A stretch of 64,000 nucleotides of DNA, taken from Glycomyces paridis. GTDB taxonomy: Bacteria; Actinomycetota; Actinomycetes; Mycobacteriales; Micromonosporaceae. A model generated the notes under the pieces. That model was not told where the DNA came from and did no database searches. It was given only the letters and a program-made list of their open reading frames with translations. Positions 1 through 9,142 of the stretch are shown here, piece after piece. The DNA is taken from positions 1-64,000 of the forward strand of contig NZ_STGX01000006.1 of the NCBI RefSeq assembly GCF_004912155.1. The letters run 5' to 3'. A program made the position numbers and the translations under genes. Numbering within the stretch: position 1 is the first letter of the stretch; every line of letters begins with the position of its first letter.

Positions 1-38
1 CCCATCGACGCTCCGCACACCACCGGTTTGGACTCTCT

Positions 39-1289
39 GTGTCTGCTGCTGCATTCATGCCGCCCGTCGCCGCCGACGGCCACTCTCGCCGATTCATCGC
101 CACGATGGTCTTCGTCCTCGGCGCGCTCTCGGCGACCGCGCCGATCGCCATCGACCTCTACCTCCCCGCGTTCCCCGCCATGGCCGACGCGCTCGGCACC
201 CCCGAGAGCCGCATCCAGCTGACGCTCACCGCGATGATGATCGGCATGGGCCTGGGCCAGGCCGTCGTCGGCCCGCTCTCGGACCGCTTCGGGCGCCGCA
301 AGCCGCTGCTCATCGGGATGAGCGTCTTCACCGTCGTCTCGCTGCTGTGCGCGGTCGCGACGAGCGCCGACCTGCTCATCGCGCTGCGCTTCGTGCAGGG
401 CCTGTCCGGCGCCGCCGGGGTCGTGGTGGCCCGCGCGGTCATCCGCGACCACTTCGCCGGCGACGACATGACCCGTTTCACCGCGAAGATGATGTTCGTG
501 ACGATGCTGGCGCCGATGCTCGGCCCGATCGTCGGCGCGCAGTTGATCCGCTTCGGCCCCTGGCCGCTCATTTTCCTGTTCATGGCCGCGCTCTCGGCCC
601 TGTCGACGTTCCTGGTGTGGAAGTACCTGCCCGAGAGCCTGCCTGCCGAGGACCGCAAGTCGATGACGGCGCGCGAGTTCGGCTCGACCGTGGTGACGCT
701 GGTGCGCGACGCGCACTTCATCGCGCCCACGATCGCGGTGCTCATGAACTTCTCGATGCTGTTCACGTACGTCTCGACCTTCAGCTTCATCTCCCAGAAC
801 GAACTGGGCGCCTCGGCCGGGTTCTTCTCGCTGCTGTTCGCGATCGGCACGCTCGCGCTGCTGGCGGGCAACCAGGCGAACATGCTCATGATCGACCGCA
901 CGAAGTCGAGCTCCCGCATGGTCGTCGGCATGGCGATCTCGCTCGCGGGCGTCGCGTGGATCGCGGGGGTGCAGCTGTTCGACGCCGTGAACCTTTGGAC
1001 CATCCCCGTGGGCATCGCCGTCATGATGTTGGGCTGCGGCGTTGTTTTCCCGAACGCGGGCGCGGCGGCGATGTCCTCGCAGCCGCCGCAGATCGCCGGA
1101 ACGGCCTCAGCATTCATGGGCGCGACACAGATGGCGGCAGGCGGCGTGATGCCGGCGCTGGCGACCATCGGCGGCGTGACTCTGGCGAACATGACGCTCG
1201 GCATCGGTGTGTACGCGCTCGCCACTGCGGCGGCGGTCGTGTGGACGATCGTGGTGTACCGCCGCGACCCGGTCCCCGGGATCGCGTGA
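39..1289 (+). CDS. MFS multidrug efflux transporter (Bcr/CflA type)
   Basis: A 416-residue inner-membrane protein with about 12 hydrophobic segments. The loop after the second segment carries the major-facilitator signature GPLSDRFGRRKPLL, and the pattern SATAPIAIDLYLPAFP near the N-terminus is typical of the Bcr/CflA drug:H+ antiporter branch. It probably exports small toxic molecules using the proton gradient; the substrate cannot be told from sequence. The start is either GTG at 39 or ATG at 57; both precede the first membrane segment, and so little upstream sequence is present that the choice is open. The gene ends at a strong hairpin shared with the convergent yebC. Confidence 0.88.
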   Translation: MSAAAFMPPVAADGHSRRFIATMVFVLGALSATAPIAIDLYLPAFPAMADALGTPESRIQLTLTAMMIGMGLGQAVVGPLSDRFGRRKPLLIGMSVFTVVSLLCAVATSADLLIALRFVQGLSGAAGVVVARAVIRDHFAGDDMTRFTAKMMFVTMLAPMLGPIVGAQLIRFGPWPLIFLFMAALSALSTFLVWKYLPESLPAEDRKSMTAREFGSTVVTLVRDAHFIAPTIAVLMNFSMLFTYVSTFSFISQNELGASAGFFSLLFAIGTLALLAGNQANMLMIDRTKSSSRMVVGMAISLAGVAWIAGVQLFDAVNLWTIPVGIAVMMLGCGVVFPNAGAAAMSSQPPQIAGTASAFMGATQMAAGGVMPALATIGGVTLANMTLGIGVYALATAAAVVWTIVVYRRDPVPGIA

Positions 1290-1302
1290 TCTCAAGACGC
1301 CG

Positions 1303-1335
1303 AAGGGGCCCGGAGCGATTCGCTCCGGGCCCCTT
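1303..1335. terminator. Bidirectional hairpin between MFS gene and yebC
   Basis: A perfect inverted repeat with 15-bp arms (AAGGGGCCCGGAGCG and its complement) around a 3-nt loop lies between the stop codons of two convergent genes. It has A and T tracts at the outer ends on both strands, so it can serve both transcripts. Confidence 0.75.
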
Positions 1336-1345
1336 CTCCGTTCGT

Positions 1346-2107
1346 CTACTCGGCGTCGAGCTGCGCGAAAATGTCGTCTGAAATGTCCGCGTTCGTGTAC
1401 ACGTTCTGGACCTCGTCCGAGTCCTCCAGCGCGTCCACGATTCTCAGAACCTTGCGGGCGCCTTCCACGTCGACCTCGATGTTCATCGAGGCCTGGAAGC
1501 CCGCTTCGGCGGAGTCGTAGTCGATGCCGGCCTCCTGGAGGGCGGTGCGGACCGCGACCAGGTCGGTGGGCTCGCAGAGGACTTCGAAGCCGCCTTCGCC
1601 GAGGTCGTTGACCTCTTCGGCGCCCGCGTCGAGGACCGCCATGAGGATGTCGTCCTCGGAGAGCTCGGCGTTCGGGGAGACCACGATGACGCCCTTGCGG
1701 GAGAACAGGTAGCCGACCGAGCCGGCCTCGCCGAGCGAGCCGCCGTTGCGGGTGAGCGCCACGCGGACTTCGGCCGCGGCGCGGTTGCGGTTGTCGGTGA
1801 GGCACTCGATGAGGACCGCGACGCCGCCCGGTGCGTAGCCTTCGTACATGAGGGTCTCGTAGTCGACGCCGGCGCCGTCGAGGCCGCCGCCGCGCTTGAC
1901 GGCGCGGTCGATGTTGTCGTTGGGGACCGAGCTCTTCTTGGCCTTCTGGATGGCGTCGAACAGGGTCGGGTTGCCGGCGGGGTCAGGACCACCAGTGCGC
2001 GCCGCGACCTCGATGTTCTTGATCAGCTTCGCGAAGATCTTGCCCCGCTTGGCGTCGATCGCGGCCTTCTTGTGCTTGGTCGTCGCCCACTTGGAGTGGC
2101 CACTCAT
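1346..2107 (-). CDS. yebC: YebC/PmpR-family regulatory protein
   Basis: 253 residues, the usual family length. It opens with the canonical [18 protein letters not shown] block, followed by the [15 protein letters not shown] and GGxDPxxNPTL regions. Members bind DNA or act at the ribosome as TACO1-like translation factors; sequence does not say which applies. Its ATG overlaps the pdxT stop codon by four bases (ATGA type), so the two are translationally coupled. The pdxT-yebC order is widely conserved in actinobacteria, usually ahead of ruvC, but here a convergent MFS gene follows instead. Confidence 0.95.
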   Translation of the reverse strand: MSGHSKWATTKHKKAAIDAKRGKIFAKLIKNIEVAARTGGPDPAGNPTLFDAIQKAKKSSVPNDNIDRAVKRGGGLDGAGVDYETLMYEGYAPGGVAVLIECLTDNRNRAAAEVRVALTRNGGSLGEAGSVGYLFSRKGVIVVSPNAELSEDDILMAVLDAGAEEVNDLGEGGFEVLCEPTDLVAVRTALQEAGIDYDSAEAGFQASMNIEVDVEGARKVLRIVDALEDSDEVQNVYTNADISDDIFAQLDAE

Positions 2108-2763
2108 TCCGGCGTTCCTCGTTCCTCTTGCTCGACCGGTCCGGCGGTTGCGTCACGGACCATTCCCACGAAGTACTCGTGCACCCGCGCGTCCGGCGTG
2201 ACCTCCGGGTGGAAGGAGGTCGCCAGGCAAGCGCCCGCACGTACGGCGACGATCCTACCGCCCGGCCCCCCGACCGCACCGCCACCGCTGTCGACGCGGC
2301 CGAGCACCGCGACACCGTCGCCGATCCGCTCGACCCAAGGGGCGCGGATGAACACCGCGCGGAACGGGCCGCCCTCCACGCCGTCGAGGGCGATCTCCGT
2401 CTCAAAGGAGTCGATCTGGCGTCCGAAAGCGTTGCGGCGCACGGTCATCGGGATGACGCCGAAGGAGCGCTGGTCGGGTCGGCCGTCGAGGACCTCGTCG
2501 GCGAGCATGATCATGCCCGCGCAGGACCCGAAGGCGGGCATGCCCTCGTCCAGGCGCTTCTTGACCGGGTCGAACAGGTCGAAGACCTCCAGAAGGCGGC
2601 TCATGGTCGTGGACTCCCCGCCCGGGATGACCAGGCCGTCCACGGCGTCGAGCTCCGAGGCGCGGCGCACGGGCACCGCCCGGGCCCCGGCGGCCTCCAG
2701 CGCACGCATGTGGTCGACCACGTCGCCTTGGAGGGCGAGCACGCCGATCTGGGGCACAGTCAT
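2104..2763 (-). CDS. pdxT: Pyridoxal 5'-phosphate synthase glutaminase subunit
   Basis: A 219-residue class-I glutamine amidotransferase that releases ammonia from glutamine and passes it to PdxS for PLP synthesis. Visible are the oxyanion-loop motif PGGEST (about residues 47-52), the nucleophile in GSCAGM (Cys81) and the catalytic His-Glu pair in SFHPE near the C-terminus. In most actinobacteria pdxS lies directly or nearly upstream. Here pdxS is about 2 kb away on the same strand, with four genes from both strands between, so pdxT probably has its own promoter in the 2764-2946 gap. Confidence 0.95.
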   Translation of the reverse strand: MTVPQIGVLALQGDVVDHMRALEAAGARAVPVRRASELDAVDGLVIPGGESTTMSRLLEVFDLFDPVKKRLDEGMPAFGSCAGMIMLADEVLDGRPDQRSFGVIPMTVRRNAFGRQIDSFETEIALDGVEGGPFRAVFIRAPWVERIGDGVAVLGRVDSGGGAVGGPGGRIVAVRAGACLATSFHPEVTPDARVHEYFVGMVRDATAGPVEQEERGTPE

Positions 2764-2900
2764 GAGAGAACTCCAAAACTCATCGCGGGGCTCAGGCCAC
2801 TCAAGGGTAATTCCGCCCCGGCAGGCCGCCTACCTGGCAGATCGGCACTGTGACCGAGTGCGGGCTGGACACGGCCGGGAGGTGACGATCCGTTAAAGTC

Positions 2901-2920
2901 TGCGATCGAACATGATCGCA
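2901..2920. promoter_or_regulatory. Palindrome in the pdxT / membrane-protein divergent gap
   Basis: The inverted repeat TGCGATC-N6-GATCGCA has perfect 7-bp arms and lies 26 bases before the start of the next plus-strand gene, in the divergent promoter region shared with pdxT. It may be an operator, but no regulator for it is identifiable here. Confidence 0.3.
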
Positions 2921-2946
2921 CCCCTTCTGCCCGGGAGTAAGACAAG

Positions 2947-3357
2947 ATGGCGAAGTCCTCCAAGCGCAACCCGATGCCCCGTTCCGTCCGCGCCGCGCGC
3001 AACACGATGCTGATCGAGGCCCTCCTCGCCCTGGTCACGGGCGGTCTCATCGTGCTCCTGCACCACACCGAGCGCGACTTCGTGCCCGAGGCGGCGAAGG
3101 ACGACGTCTACCGGGCCGCCGTCGGCCTCGGCGGCCTCGCCCTCTTCTTGATCCTCGCCACCGTCCTCATGCGCTTCCAGTGGCGCATCCTGTGGGTGCT
3201 GGTCCTGCTCGTGCAGGTCGGGGCCCTCGTCGGCCTGGGGTGGCTGCTGTTCACCAGCGGCCTGTACTGGGCGCTCTGCATCGGCCTCGCCATCGTGCCG
3301 ATTACGATCATGGGAACGCTTACCGAGCGCTTCGGCCGCCGGTGGTTCAACCACTAG
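2947..3357 (+). CDS. Small integral membrane protein (DUF4233-like)
   Basis: 136 residues with a short basic N-terminus (MAKSSKRNPMPRSVRAARN) and four predicted membrane helices, the last followed by a basic tail. The N-terminal pattern RAARNTMLIEALLAL and the four-helix layout resemble the DUF4233 family, often found beside folC; that is a resemblance, not a proof, and no folC is present. The start is ATG with upstream purine-rich sequence ending in AAG. Function unknown. Confidence 0.6.
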   Translation: MAKSSKRNPMPRSVRAARNTMLIEALLALVTGGLIVLLHHTERDFVPEAAKDDVYRAAVGLGGLALFLILATVLMRFQWRILWVLVLLVQVGALVGLGWLLFTSGLYWALCIGLAIVPITIMGTLTERFGRRWFNH

Positions 3358-3390
3358 GCGACCGGCCTCCCGCCTGAAAGGCCCGCATCG

Positions 3391-3957
3391 ATGCTCCCGC
3401 AACCGAACTTCGGCCCCGACCGAAGCCCCGTCGAGCCCGACCTGCCCGATCCGGACGCCCCACCCCGCAAGCTCCGTCGGTTGCAGATCGCGATGTGGAT
3501 CCAGGTGGTGAGCGCGATCGTCGCGGGCAACCTGTTCGCCTTCGCAATCATCCAGTTCCGCTCCGCAAGCCTCGCCGACATCGAAATCCTTTACGAGGAC
3601 GCCGACTACATCGGCCCGGGCGGCACAGCCCAGAGCGACTACGACTACTACCAGAGTTCGGGGTTCCTGGTCCCGTACCTGACGATCGCGGCGATCATCC
3701 TCGTCACTGCGATCGTCGCGGCGATGTGCGCAATCCGGTTCAAGTCCCGCCTCAAGGTCGTCCGTTGGACGGCCGCCGTCGCCACGGCGATCCTGTTCGT
3801 CGTCGCCATGCTCCTGTCCTCGTCGTACGGAATCCTGGTCGCCCCCTGGGTGTTCTCTGCGGTGCTGGCCCTGTGGTGGCTGTTCTCCAGCGATCTCCGC
3901 AGGTGGCTGAACCGGTCGTCCCGGCGCGCTGAGAAGGTCGAGGAAACCGAAGACTAG
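3391..3957 (+). CDS. Hypothetical four-helix membrane protein
   Basis: 188 residues: a proline-rich cytoplasmic leader (about 1-30), a first helix around 33-55, a long acidic and tyrosine-rich extracytoplasmic loop (SDYDYYQSS), three more helices, and a charged C-terminal tail. It follows the preceding membrane gene by 33 bases on the same strand and may be co-transcribed with it. I do not recognise a family. Codon use is typical of the chromosome, so it is likely a real gene. Confidence 0.6.
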   Translation: MLPQPNFGPDRSPVEPDLPDPDAPPRKLRRLQIAMWIQVVSAIVAGNLFAFAIIQFRSASLADIEILYEDADYIGPGGTAQSDYDYYQSSGFLVPYLTIAAIILVTAIVAAMCAIRFKSRLKVVRWTAAVATAILFVVAMLLSSSYGILVAPWVFSAVLALWWLFSSDLRRWLNRSSRRAEKVEETED

Positions 3958-3959
3958 GA

Positions 3960-4256
3960 CTAGTCGGTGGCGTCCTCGGTGCCGTGCGCGGTGATGTAGT
4001 CGATGAAGGCCGCCCGCGCCAGCGGTTCGGCGGCGCCCCAGTCGCCCTTGGTCGCCTCGCGCCACATGCTGGTGAGATCGTCGATGGCCACGCCGATCTC
4101 GGCCACGTCGGGATCGAGGTCCTCGGCTTCGAGCGCGGACGGGGTGTGCCGGAACAGGTCGATGAAGAAGCGCCAGTCGTGGCGCCCGCGGGCCAGCGCG
4201 AAGGCCCGGCGCTGGAGGTCGGCGGTGGAGTACTGGTCGAGGTCGCTCGCGTTCAT
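3960..4256 (-). CDS. Conserved-looking small cytoplasmic protein
   Basis: 98 residues, acidic, without signal or membrane segment. It is convergent with the preceding gene, the stops being separated by two bases. Helix-rich composition and GC-rich third positions support it as a gene. No motif was recognised and no function is proposed. Confidence 0.55.
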   Translation of the reverse strand: MNASDLDQYSTADLQRRAFALARGRHDWRFFIDLFRHTPSALEAEDLDPDVAEIGVAIDDLTSMWREATKGDWGAAEPLARAAFIDYITAHGTEDATD

Positions 4257-4326
4257 GGCTCCAGCCTAGGCGCGCCGTGGTGTGTCGGCGCCCGATCGGG
4301 GCCTTCGGATACCTAGGATCGGCTCC

Positions 4327-4746
4327 ATGAAGCAGCTCGCCGCAGGCGCGGCCATTGTGGGCGCCGCCGCCCTCGTAGCACTGGGTTCCGCACCCGCCCA
4401 AGCAGAACCGGTTCCGGTCGACCCCGGGATCGGGGCCGGGGAGGGCCACGGCGTCCTCTTCCTGGAGATCGAGCGCGGCGACGGGACCGTGGAGGATCAG
4501 GCGCTCCTGTGCCCCGGAGGGTTCGGGCACGAGCGCGGTGCGGAGGCGTGTTCGCATCTGTCGGCGGTGCACGGGGACTTCACCGCGCTCGCTCCGACGG
4601 CCGTGTGGTGCACCTTCGAGTACGCGCCGGTGACGTTGCGGGCGCAGGGGTTCTGGGAGGGCCGCGTCGTGAGCTGGGAGCGCGAGTTCGCGAACGACTG
4701 CGTCGGCCGCTCTGCCACCGGTGGCGCGGTGTTCGACTTCGCTTAG
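4327..4746 (+). CDS. Secreted subtilisin-inhibitor-like (SSI family) protease inhibitor
   Basis: 139 residues with a Sec signal peptide ending near APAQA (about residue 28). Four cysteines in the SSI spacing are kept: LLCPGG and EACSHL, then VWCTFEYAP and NDCVGR, matching the two SSI disulphides. Known SSI proteins are secreted inhibitors of subtilisin-type proteases. By alignment with the SSI reactive loop CPMVYDP, the loop here is CTFEYAP, so Phe would be at P1 and Glu at P1', while the usual Pro at P2 is Thr. That suggests chymotrypsin- or subtilisin-like targets (inference). The start is ATG 4327, giving a normal signal peptide; an upstream in-frame GTG would spoil it. Confidence 0.8.
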   Translation: MKQLAAGAAIVGAAALVALGSAPAQAEPVPVDPGIGAGEGHGVLFLEIERGDGTVEDQALLCPGGFGHERGAEACSHLSAVHGDFTALAPTAVWCTFEYAPVTLRAQGFWEGRVVSWEREFANDCVGRSATGGAVFDFA

Positions 4747-4754
4747 GGACGAGG

Positions 4755-4784
4755 AAGGGCCCGGGCTGTCGCCCGGGCCCCTTT
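4755..4784. terminator. Bidirectional terminator between SSI gene and pdxS
   Basis: A GC-rich hairpin (AAGGGCCCGGGC, loop TGTC, GCCCGGGCCCCTT) followed by T-rich sequence lies between convergent stop codons. Confidence 0.7.
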
Positions 4785-4794
4785 CCGTATGTGC

Positions 4795-5709
4795 CTACCA
4801 GCCGCGCTTGGCGAGTTTCTGGTCCTCGCCGAGAGTGTCGACGTTGATGCCCACCATGGCCTCGCCGAGGCCGCGGGAGACCTCCGCGATGACCTTGGGG
4901 TCGTCGTGGAAGGCGGTGGCCTTGACGATGGCGGCGGCGCGCTTGGCCGGGTCGCCGGACTTGAAGATGCCCGAGCCGACGAAGACGCCCTCGGCGCCCA
5001 GCTGCATCATCATGGCCGCGTCGGCGGGGGTGGCGATGCCGCCGGCGGTGAAGAGCACGACCGGGAGCTTCCCGAGCCTGGCGACCTCGGCGACCAGCTC
5101 GAACGGCGCGCGCAGCTCCTTCGCGGCCGCGTACAGCTCGGTCGCGTCCAGGGTCCCGAGGCGGCCGATGTCCTGGCGGATCTGGCGCATGTGGCGGGTG
5201 GCCTCCACGACGTTGCCGGTGCCAGCCTCGCCCTTGGAACGGATCATGGCCGCGCCCTCGCTGATGCGGCGCAGGGCCTCGCCGAGGTTGGTCGCCCCGC
5301 ACACGAACGGCACCGTGTACGGCCACTTGTCGATGTGGTTGGCCTCGTCGGCGGGCGTGAGGACCTCGGACTCGTCGATGTAGTCGACGCCGATGGCCTC
5401 CAGGACCTTCGCCTCGGTGAAGTGGCCGATGCGGGCCTTCGCCATCACGGGAATCGAGACGGCCTCGATGATCCCGTCGATCATGTCGGGGTCCGACATG
5501 CGGGAGACGCCGCCTTCGGCGCGGATGTCGGCCGGGACGCGTTCGAGCGCCATGACCGCCACGGCGCCGGCGTCCTCGGCGATCTTGGCCTGCTCGGCGT
5601 TGACGACGTCCATGATGACGCCGCCTTTCAGCATGTCGGCCATGCCTCGCTTGACGCGGGCGGTCCCGATCTCGGGCTGCTGGGTCTCTGACACGGTCAC
5701 CGGCTCCAT
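4795..5709 (-). CDS. pdxS: Pyridoxal 5'-phosphate synthase lyase subunit
   Basis: 304 residues, the normal family length. PdxS forms the TIM-barrel dodecamer that builds PLP from ribose 5-phosphate, glyceraldehyde 3-phosphate and ammonia from PdxT. Visible are KGGVIMDV (Asp34), the imine-forming lysine in [10 protein letters not shown] (Lys91), the second lysine in SKGEAGTG and the phosphate-binding loop GSGIFKS. I chose ATG at 5709; the start four codons in is also possible. The strand is the same as pdxT but the two are not adjacent. Confidence 0.96.
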   Translation of the reverse strand: MEPVTVSETQQPEIGTARVKRGMADMLKGGVIMDVVNAEQAKIAEDAGAVAVMALERVPADIRAEGGVSRMSDPDMIDGIIEAVSIPVMAKARIGHFTEAKVLEAIGVDYIDESEVLTPADEANHIDKWPYTVPFVCGATNLGEALRRISEGAAMIRSKGEAGTGNVVEATRHMRQIRQDIGRLGTLDATELYAAAKELRAPFELVAEVARLGKLPVVLFTAGGIATPADAAMMMQLGAEGVFVGSGIFKSGDPAKRAAAIVKATAFHDDPKVIAEVSRGLGEAMVGINVDTLGEDQKLAKRGW

Positions 5710-5798
5710 CTGGGTAGTACGTCGCGTTCGCTGGCCGGCCCGCGGGCGCGAGCCTTGCCACCAGGGGTGATCTGACCTGCCCGATTCTACGCCGCGAC

Positions 5799-5829
5799 CG
5801 GCCTCACAGCCGCCGTGAGCGGGAGGCCG
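5799..5829 (-). terminator. Hairpin downstream of the gene at 5834
   Basis: The inverted repeat CGGCCTCAC...GTGAGCGGGAGGCCG lies just past the stop of the minus-strand membrane-anchored gene, in the 124-base gap before pdxS. It may end or attenuate the PIM operon transcript. Confidence 0.45.
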
Positions 5830-5833
5830 CCGT

Positions 5834-6322
5834 TCAGTGAACGGGGTCCTCGATGTCCCAGTACTCGGGGCGGGGCAGGCGGTTGTGGAGGCGCAGGAGG
5901 ACGGCCATCGGGAGGGAGCGGGAGGCGACGGCGTCGCGCACGAAGTCGGTGTGGATCTGGCGGGCGAGGGCCACGCGCCGGTTGGCGGCTTCGAGGTCCT
6001 CGCTCCACACCTGCCCGGCGTCGAGTTCGCGCAGGGCGCGGGTGAGGTCGTTCTCGGCGTACTCGCGCAGCTCGCGCTGACGCTGCGTGTCGGCGGGGAC
6101 GGCGACGACGGAGAGCGCGAGGGCGACGACCTCCTCGAAGCCGGGGTTGCCGACGAAGCGCAGGACGGTCTCGGCGCGGTCGTCGAGCTTGGCGAGGAGG
6201 GCGCCTTCGGCGGCGCCCGCACGCCGGTGCAGGCGTTCGACTCTGGTGACCGTCCACGTCGCGTACGCGCCGACGACGGCCACGATCGTCACGAGCACGG
6301 CCAACCACCACATCGGGATCAT
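5834..6322 (-). CDS. Membrane-anchored hypothetical protein of the PIM operon
   Basis: 162 residues with one N-terminal membrane helix ([17 protein letters not shown]) and then a largely helical, charged domain, giving a LemA-like layout although I cannot claim homology. A small membrane protein between pimA and pdxS is a usual arrangement in actinobacteria. The start is taken at ATG 6322; a second ATG at 6313 is possible. It lies 53 bases after pimA, separated by GC-rich inverted repeats. Function unknown. Confidence 0.7.
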   Translation of the reverse strand: MIPMWWLAVLVTIVAVVGAYATWTVTRVERLHRRAGAAEGALLAKLDDRAETVLRFVGNPGFEEVVALALSVVAVPADTQRQRELREYAENDLTRALRELDAGQVWSEDLEAANRRVALARQIHTDFVRDAVASRSLPMAVLLRLHNRLPRPEYWDIEDPVH

Positions 6323-6375
6323 GGTACGGGCCCGCGGCCCGCCCGGGGGTCCGGGCGGGGCCGGCTGTGGGGCCG

Positions 6376-7500
6376 CTAGCGGCGCTCGGTGCCGGCCTCG
6401 ATGGCGGCCCGGTAGACCTCCAAGAGGCGGGCGGCGACCTCGGGCCAGTCGTAGCGCTTGACCCACTCGTTCGCCCACTCGACGTACGCCGTACGGAGTT
6501 CTGGTGCGTCGAGGAGCCGGGCGGCCTTCGCGGCGAGGTCGGCGGCGTCGCCGACGGCGAACAGCTCCCCCGCGCGGCCGTCGTCCAGGACCGAGCGGAA
6601 CGCCTCGATGTCGCTGGCGAGGACGCAGGTCCCGGCGGCCATCGCCTCGGTGAGGATCATGCCGAAGGACTCGCCGCCGGTGTTGGGGGCGACGTAGAGG
6701 TCGACGCCGGCGAGCATCGAGGCCTTCTCCTCGTCGGGGACGGCGCCGAGGAAGCGGATGCGGGAGGCGACCTCGGGGTCGAGGCCCGCGACGGCGGCCT
6801 CCTGGTCGCCGCGGCCGACGACGAGCAGGTGCAGGTCGGGCCGGTCGGCGGCGAGCGCGGCGAAGGCCTCGCGGAGGATCGCGAAGCCCTTGCGCGGCTC
6901 GGTGAAGCGGCCCATGAACCCGATCGTGGGGCCCGCGGGCTTGTCGGCGAGCGGGGCGGCCTTGCGGTAGAACGCGACCGGGACGCCGTTGGGGATCTCG
7001 ACCGCGCCGCCGCCGAGGTGCTCGACCTGGACCTTGCGGGCGTAGGGGCTGACGGCGATGCGCGCGGAGAGGTTCTCCAGGACCAGTTGCGCCATGTGCT
7101 TGCCCGCCGCGAGCATCCGCGAGCGGGTCATGGCGGTGTGGAAGGTGGCGACGACCGGGCAGCGGGCGTTGATGACCGCCAGGCACGACAGGCTCGGGGT
7201 GAGCGGCTCGTGGACGTGGACCACGTCGAAGTCGCCCTCGGCGCACCACTTGCGCACGCGCGCGGCCGAACGCGGCCCGAACGCGAGGCGGGCGATCGAG
7301 CCGTTGTAGGGCACGGCGACGGCCTTGCCGCCGGGGACCACGAAGTCGGGCAGGCCCTCGGTGTCGGTGGCCGGGGCCAGGACCGAGACGTCGTGACCGG
7401 CGGCGATGAGCGTCTCGGCCAGGTCTCGGATGTGGAACTGGACGCCGCCGGGGACGTCGAAGGAGTAGGGGCTGACGATCCCGATGCGCAAGTCCCCCAT
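6376..7500 (-). CDS. pimA: Phosphatidylinositol alpha-mannosyltransferase
   Basis: A 374-residue GT4/GT-B glycosyltransferase that transfers mannose from GDP-mannose to position 2 of phosphatidylinositol on the inner leaflet, starting PIM synthesis. The N-terminal Rossmann domain has PGGVQFHIRDLAE, and the C-terminal donor domain has the EX7E motif in ESFGMILTEAMAAGT. The start ATG overlaps the stop of the acyltransferase gene by one base, indicating an operon with the acyltransferase, pgsA and HIT genes. Order and orientation match the PIM cluster of mycobacteria and other actinomycetes. Confidence 0.93.
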   Translation of the reverse strand: MGDLRIGIVSPYSFDVPGGVQFHIRDLAETLIAAGHDVSVLAPATDTEGLPDFVVPGGKAVAVPYNGSIARLAFGPRSAARVRKWCAEGDFDVVHVHEPLTPSLSCLAVINARCPVVATFHTAMTRSRMLAAGKHMAQLVLENLSARIAVSPYARKVQVEHLGGGAVEIPNGVPVAFYRKAAPLADKPAGPTIGFMGRFTEPRKGFAILREAFAALAADRPDLHLLVVGRGDQEAAVAGLDPEVASRIRFLGAVPDEEKASMLAGVDLYVAPNTGGESFGMILTEAMAAGTCVLASDIEAFRSVLDDGRAGELFAVGDAADLAAKAARLLDAPELRTAYVEWANEWVKRYDWPEVAARLLEVYRAAIEAGTERR

Positions 7501-8402
7501 CAGGAGTCCTTGACGGTGACCGGGACGGGGTCGAAGTCGGCCGTCCAGAAGCGCTGGAGCATGTGCCAGTCCTCGGGGTGGGCGCGGATGCCCGCCTCGA
7601 AGGACGCGGCCATGCGCTGCGTGGTGGCCGCGACGCGGTCGCGCAGGCGCCCGGTGCCGGTGTCGACCGGGCCGGTGATGTGGCAGACGGCGCGGTCGGC
7701 CTCGTAGTGGATGTTCGCGGTGAACAACTCGACGCGGTTGCGGATCGCGAGCAGCGCCGGGCCGGTCGGGAAGGTCGTGGCCTCGCCGAAGAACTCGACC
7801 TCGGTGCCGCTGCGGCCCAGGTCGCGGTCGGCGACGAGGGCGACCACGTGGCCGTCGTCCAGGGCCTCGCCGAGCGCGGCCTGAGGGTTGCGGTCGCCGC
7901 CGGAGGTCGGGATGATCCGCATCCCCAGCGACTCGCGGTACTCCAGGAATCGCCGGTAGACCCCTTCGGGTTTGAGGCGCTCGGCGACGGTGGTGAGCGG
8001 GTCGCCCGCGACCGAGCCGACCCAGGCGCCCGCGAAGTCCCAGTTCCCGCTGTGCGGCAGGGCAACGATGGAGCCCAGACCTTGGCGGGCGCGTTCGTGG
8101 ACGGGCTCGTAGCCGTTCATCTCGAATTTGCGCTGGAGCGTCGCGGTGCTCATCGACGGCAGCCGGAACGCCTCGATCCAGTAGCGCGCGTAGGAGCGCA
8201 TCGCGCGGCGCACCAGGGCGTCGTCCGGTTCGCCGCCGGTCACGCGCGCGAGGTTCCTCCGCAGCTGGCGCACGCTGCGGCCGTCCTTGCGCACGGCCCG
8301 GTCGGCGAAGCGGTTCCCCAAGGCCGCGGCGGCGCCTTCGGGGAGGAGCCGCACGCCGCGCCACGCCGCCAGGTAGCCCAGCTCGGTCAGGCGCTCACGC
8401 AT
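7500..8402 (-). CDS. Phosphatidylinositol mannoside acyltransferase (PatA-like)
   Basis: A 300-residue member of the HtrB/LpxL-like lauroyl-acyltransferase superfamily. The HX4D catalytic motif is visible in LPHSGNWD (His117, Asp122). In mycobacteria the enzyme at this position (PatA) acylates the mannose of PIM. It sits between pgsA, whose end it overlaps by eight bases, and pimA, which it overlaps by one base, so translation is coupled. It acts at the inner membrane surface on the product of PimA. Confidence 0.9.
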   Translation of the reverse strand: MRERLTELGYLAAWRGVRLLPEGAAAALGNRFADRAVRKDGRSVRQLRRNLARVTGGEPDDALVRRAMRSYARYWIEAFRLPSMSTATLQRKFEMNGYEPVHERARQGLGSIVALPHSGNWDFAGAWVGSVAGDPLTTVAERLKPEGVYRRFLEYRESLGMRIIPTSGGDRNPQAALGEALDDGHVVALVADRDLGRSGTEVEFFGEATTFPTGPALLAIRNRVELFTANIHYEADRAVCHITGPVDTGTGRLRDRVAATTQRMAASFEAGIRAHPEDWHMLQRFWTADFDPVPVTVKDS

Positions 8403-9024
8403 CGACGCGGCCCTCGCTCGCGGCCAGGGACGCGCGCGCCGCGAACAGGCGCTGCGTCACGGTGATCGAGGCGAGCAACGCGAGCAGGCCCATGCCGACC
8501 TCCATCGCCCACGGCACGCCGAGGGACTCGGCGAGCACCGAGACGCCCGCGAGGATGAGCCGCTCGGGCCGCTCGGCGATGCCGACGTTGCACTCCGCGC
8601 CCAGGCTCTCGGCGCGGGCCTTGACGTACGAGACCATCTGCGAGGCGATGAGCGCCGTCAGCGTCAGCGCGCACGCCAGGAACCGCTCCTCGGTGAGCAG
8701 CCAGTACGCCAGGCCCGCGAGCATCGCGCCGTCGGCGAGCCGGTCGCACGTGGAGTCCAGGAGCGCGCCGAAGCGGCTGGAGGTGCCCTTGACGCGGGCG
8801 ATCGCCCCGTCGAGCATGTCGGTGAGGACGGAGAGGCCGACCACGATGAGGCCGGTGAAGATGTGGCCCTGCGAGAGCAGGAAGATCGAAGCGGCCACCA
8901 CGATCGCGGTGCCGGCGAGGGTGACGGCGTTGGCGGACACGCCAATGCGGATGAGGACCTTCGCGGCGGCGTCGACGTAGCGGCGTACGCCCGCCCGGCC
9001 GGAGGTCCGAAGGAACTTCGCCAT
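8395..9024 (-). CDS. pgsA: CDP-alcohol phosphatidyltransferase, phosphatidylinositol phosphate synthase
   Basis: A 209-residue membrane enzyme with about six helices. The CDP-alcohol transferase signature is complete: Asp69 and Asp72 in DMLDGAIAR, then GALLDSTCD with Asp90 and Asp94. In actinobacteria the homologue at this locus joins CDP-diacylglycerol to inositol 3-phosphate, giving PI phosphate for PimA. Position in the PIM operon supports that assignment over phosphatidylglycerophosphate synthesis. Confidence 0.9.
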   Translation of the reverse strand: MAKFLRTSGRAGVRRYVDAAAKVLIRIGVSANAVTLAGTAIVVAASIFLLSQGHIFTGLIVVGLSVLTDMLDGAIARVKGTSSRFGALLDSTCDRLADGAMLAGLAYWLLTEERFLACALTLTALIASQMVSYVKARAESLGAECNVGIAERPERLILAGVSVLAESLGVPWAMEVGMGLLALLASITVTQRLFAARASLAASEGRVDA

Positions 9025-9142
9025 GGTCTCCTGATTTCTCGGCGACGCCCAGATGGGTGTTCGGGCGTGTGGGTGCGGGCCCCGTCGCCGGACCGGGGAC
9101 CGGGAAGGGGCGCTGCCCCTGACTCTAACGGTGCCCGGCCGG

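Noticed and set aside
5834-8065. 743-codon minus-strand frame covering pimA and part of the acyltransferase
   Set aside because: Only its last 162 codons are a plausible protein; the rest is a shadow of pimA, which is in another frame.
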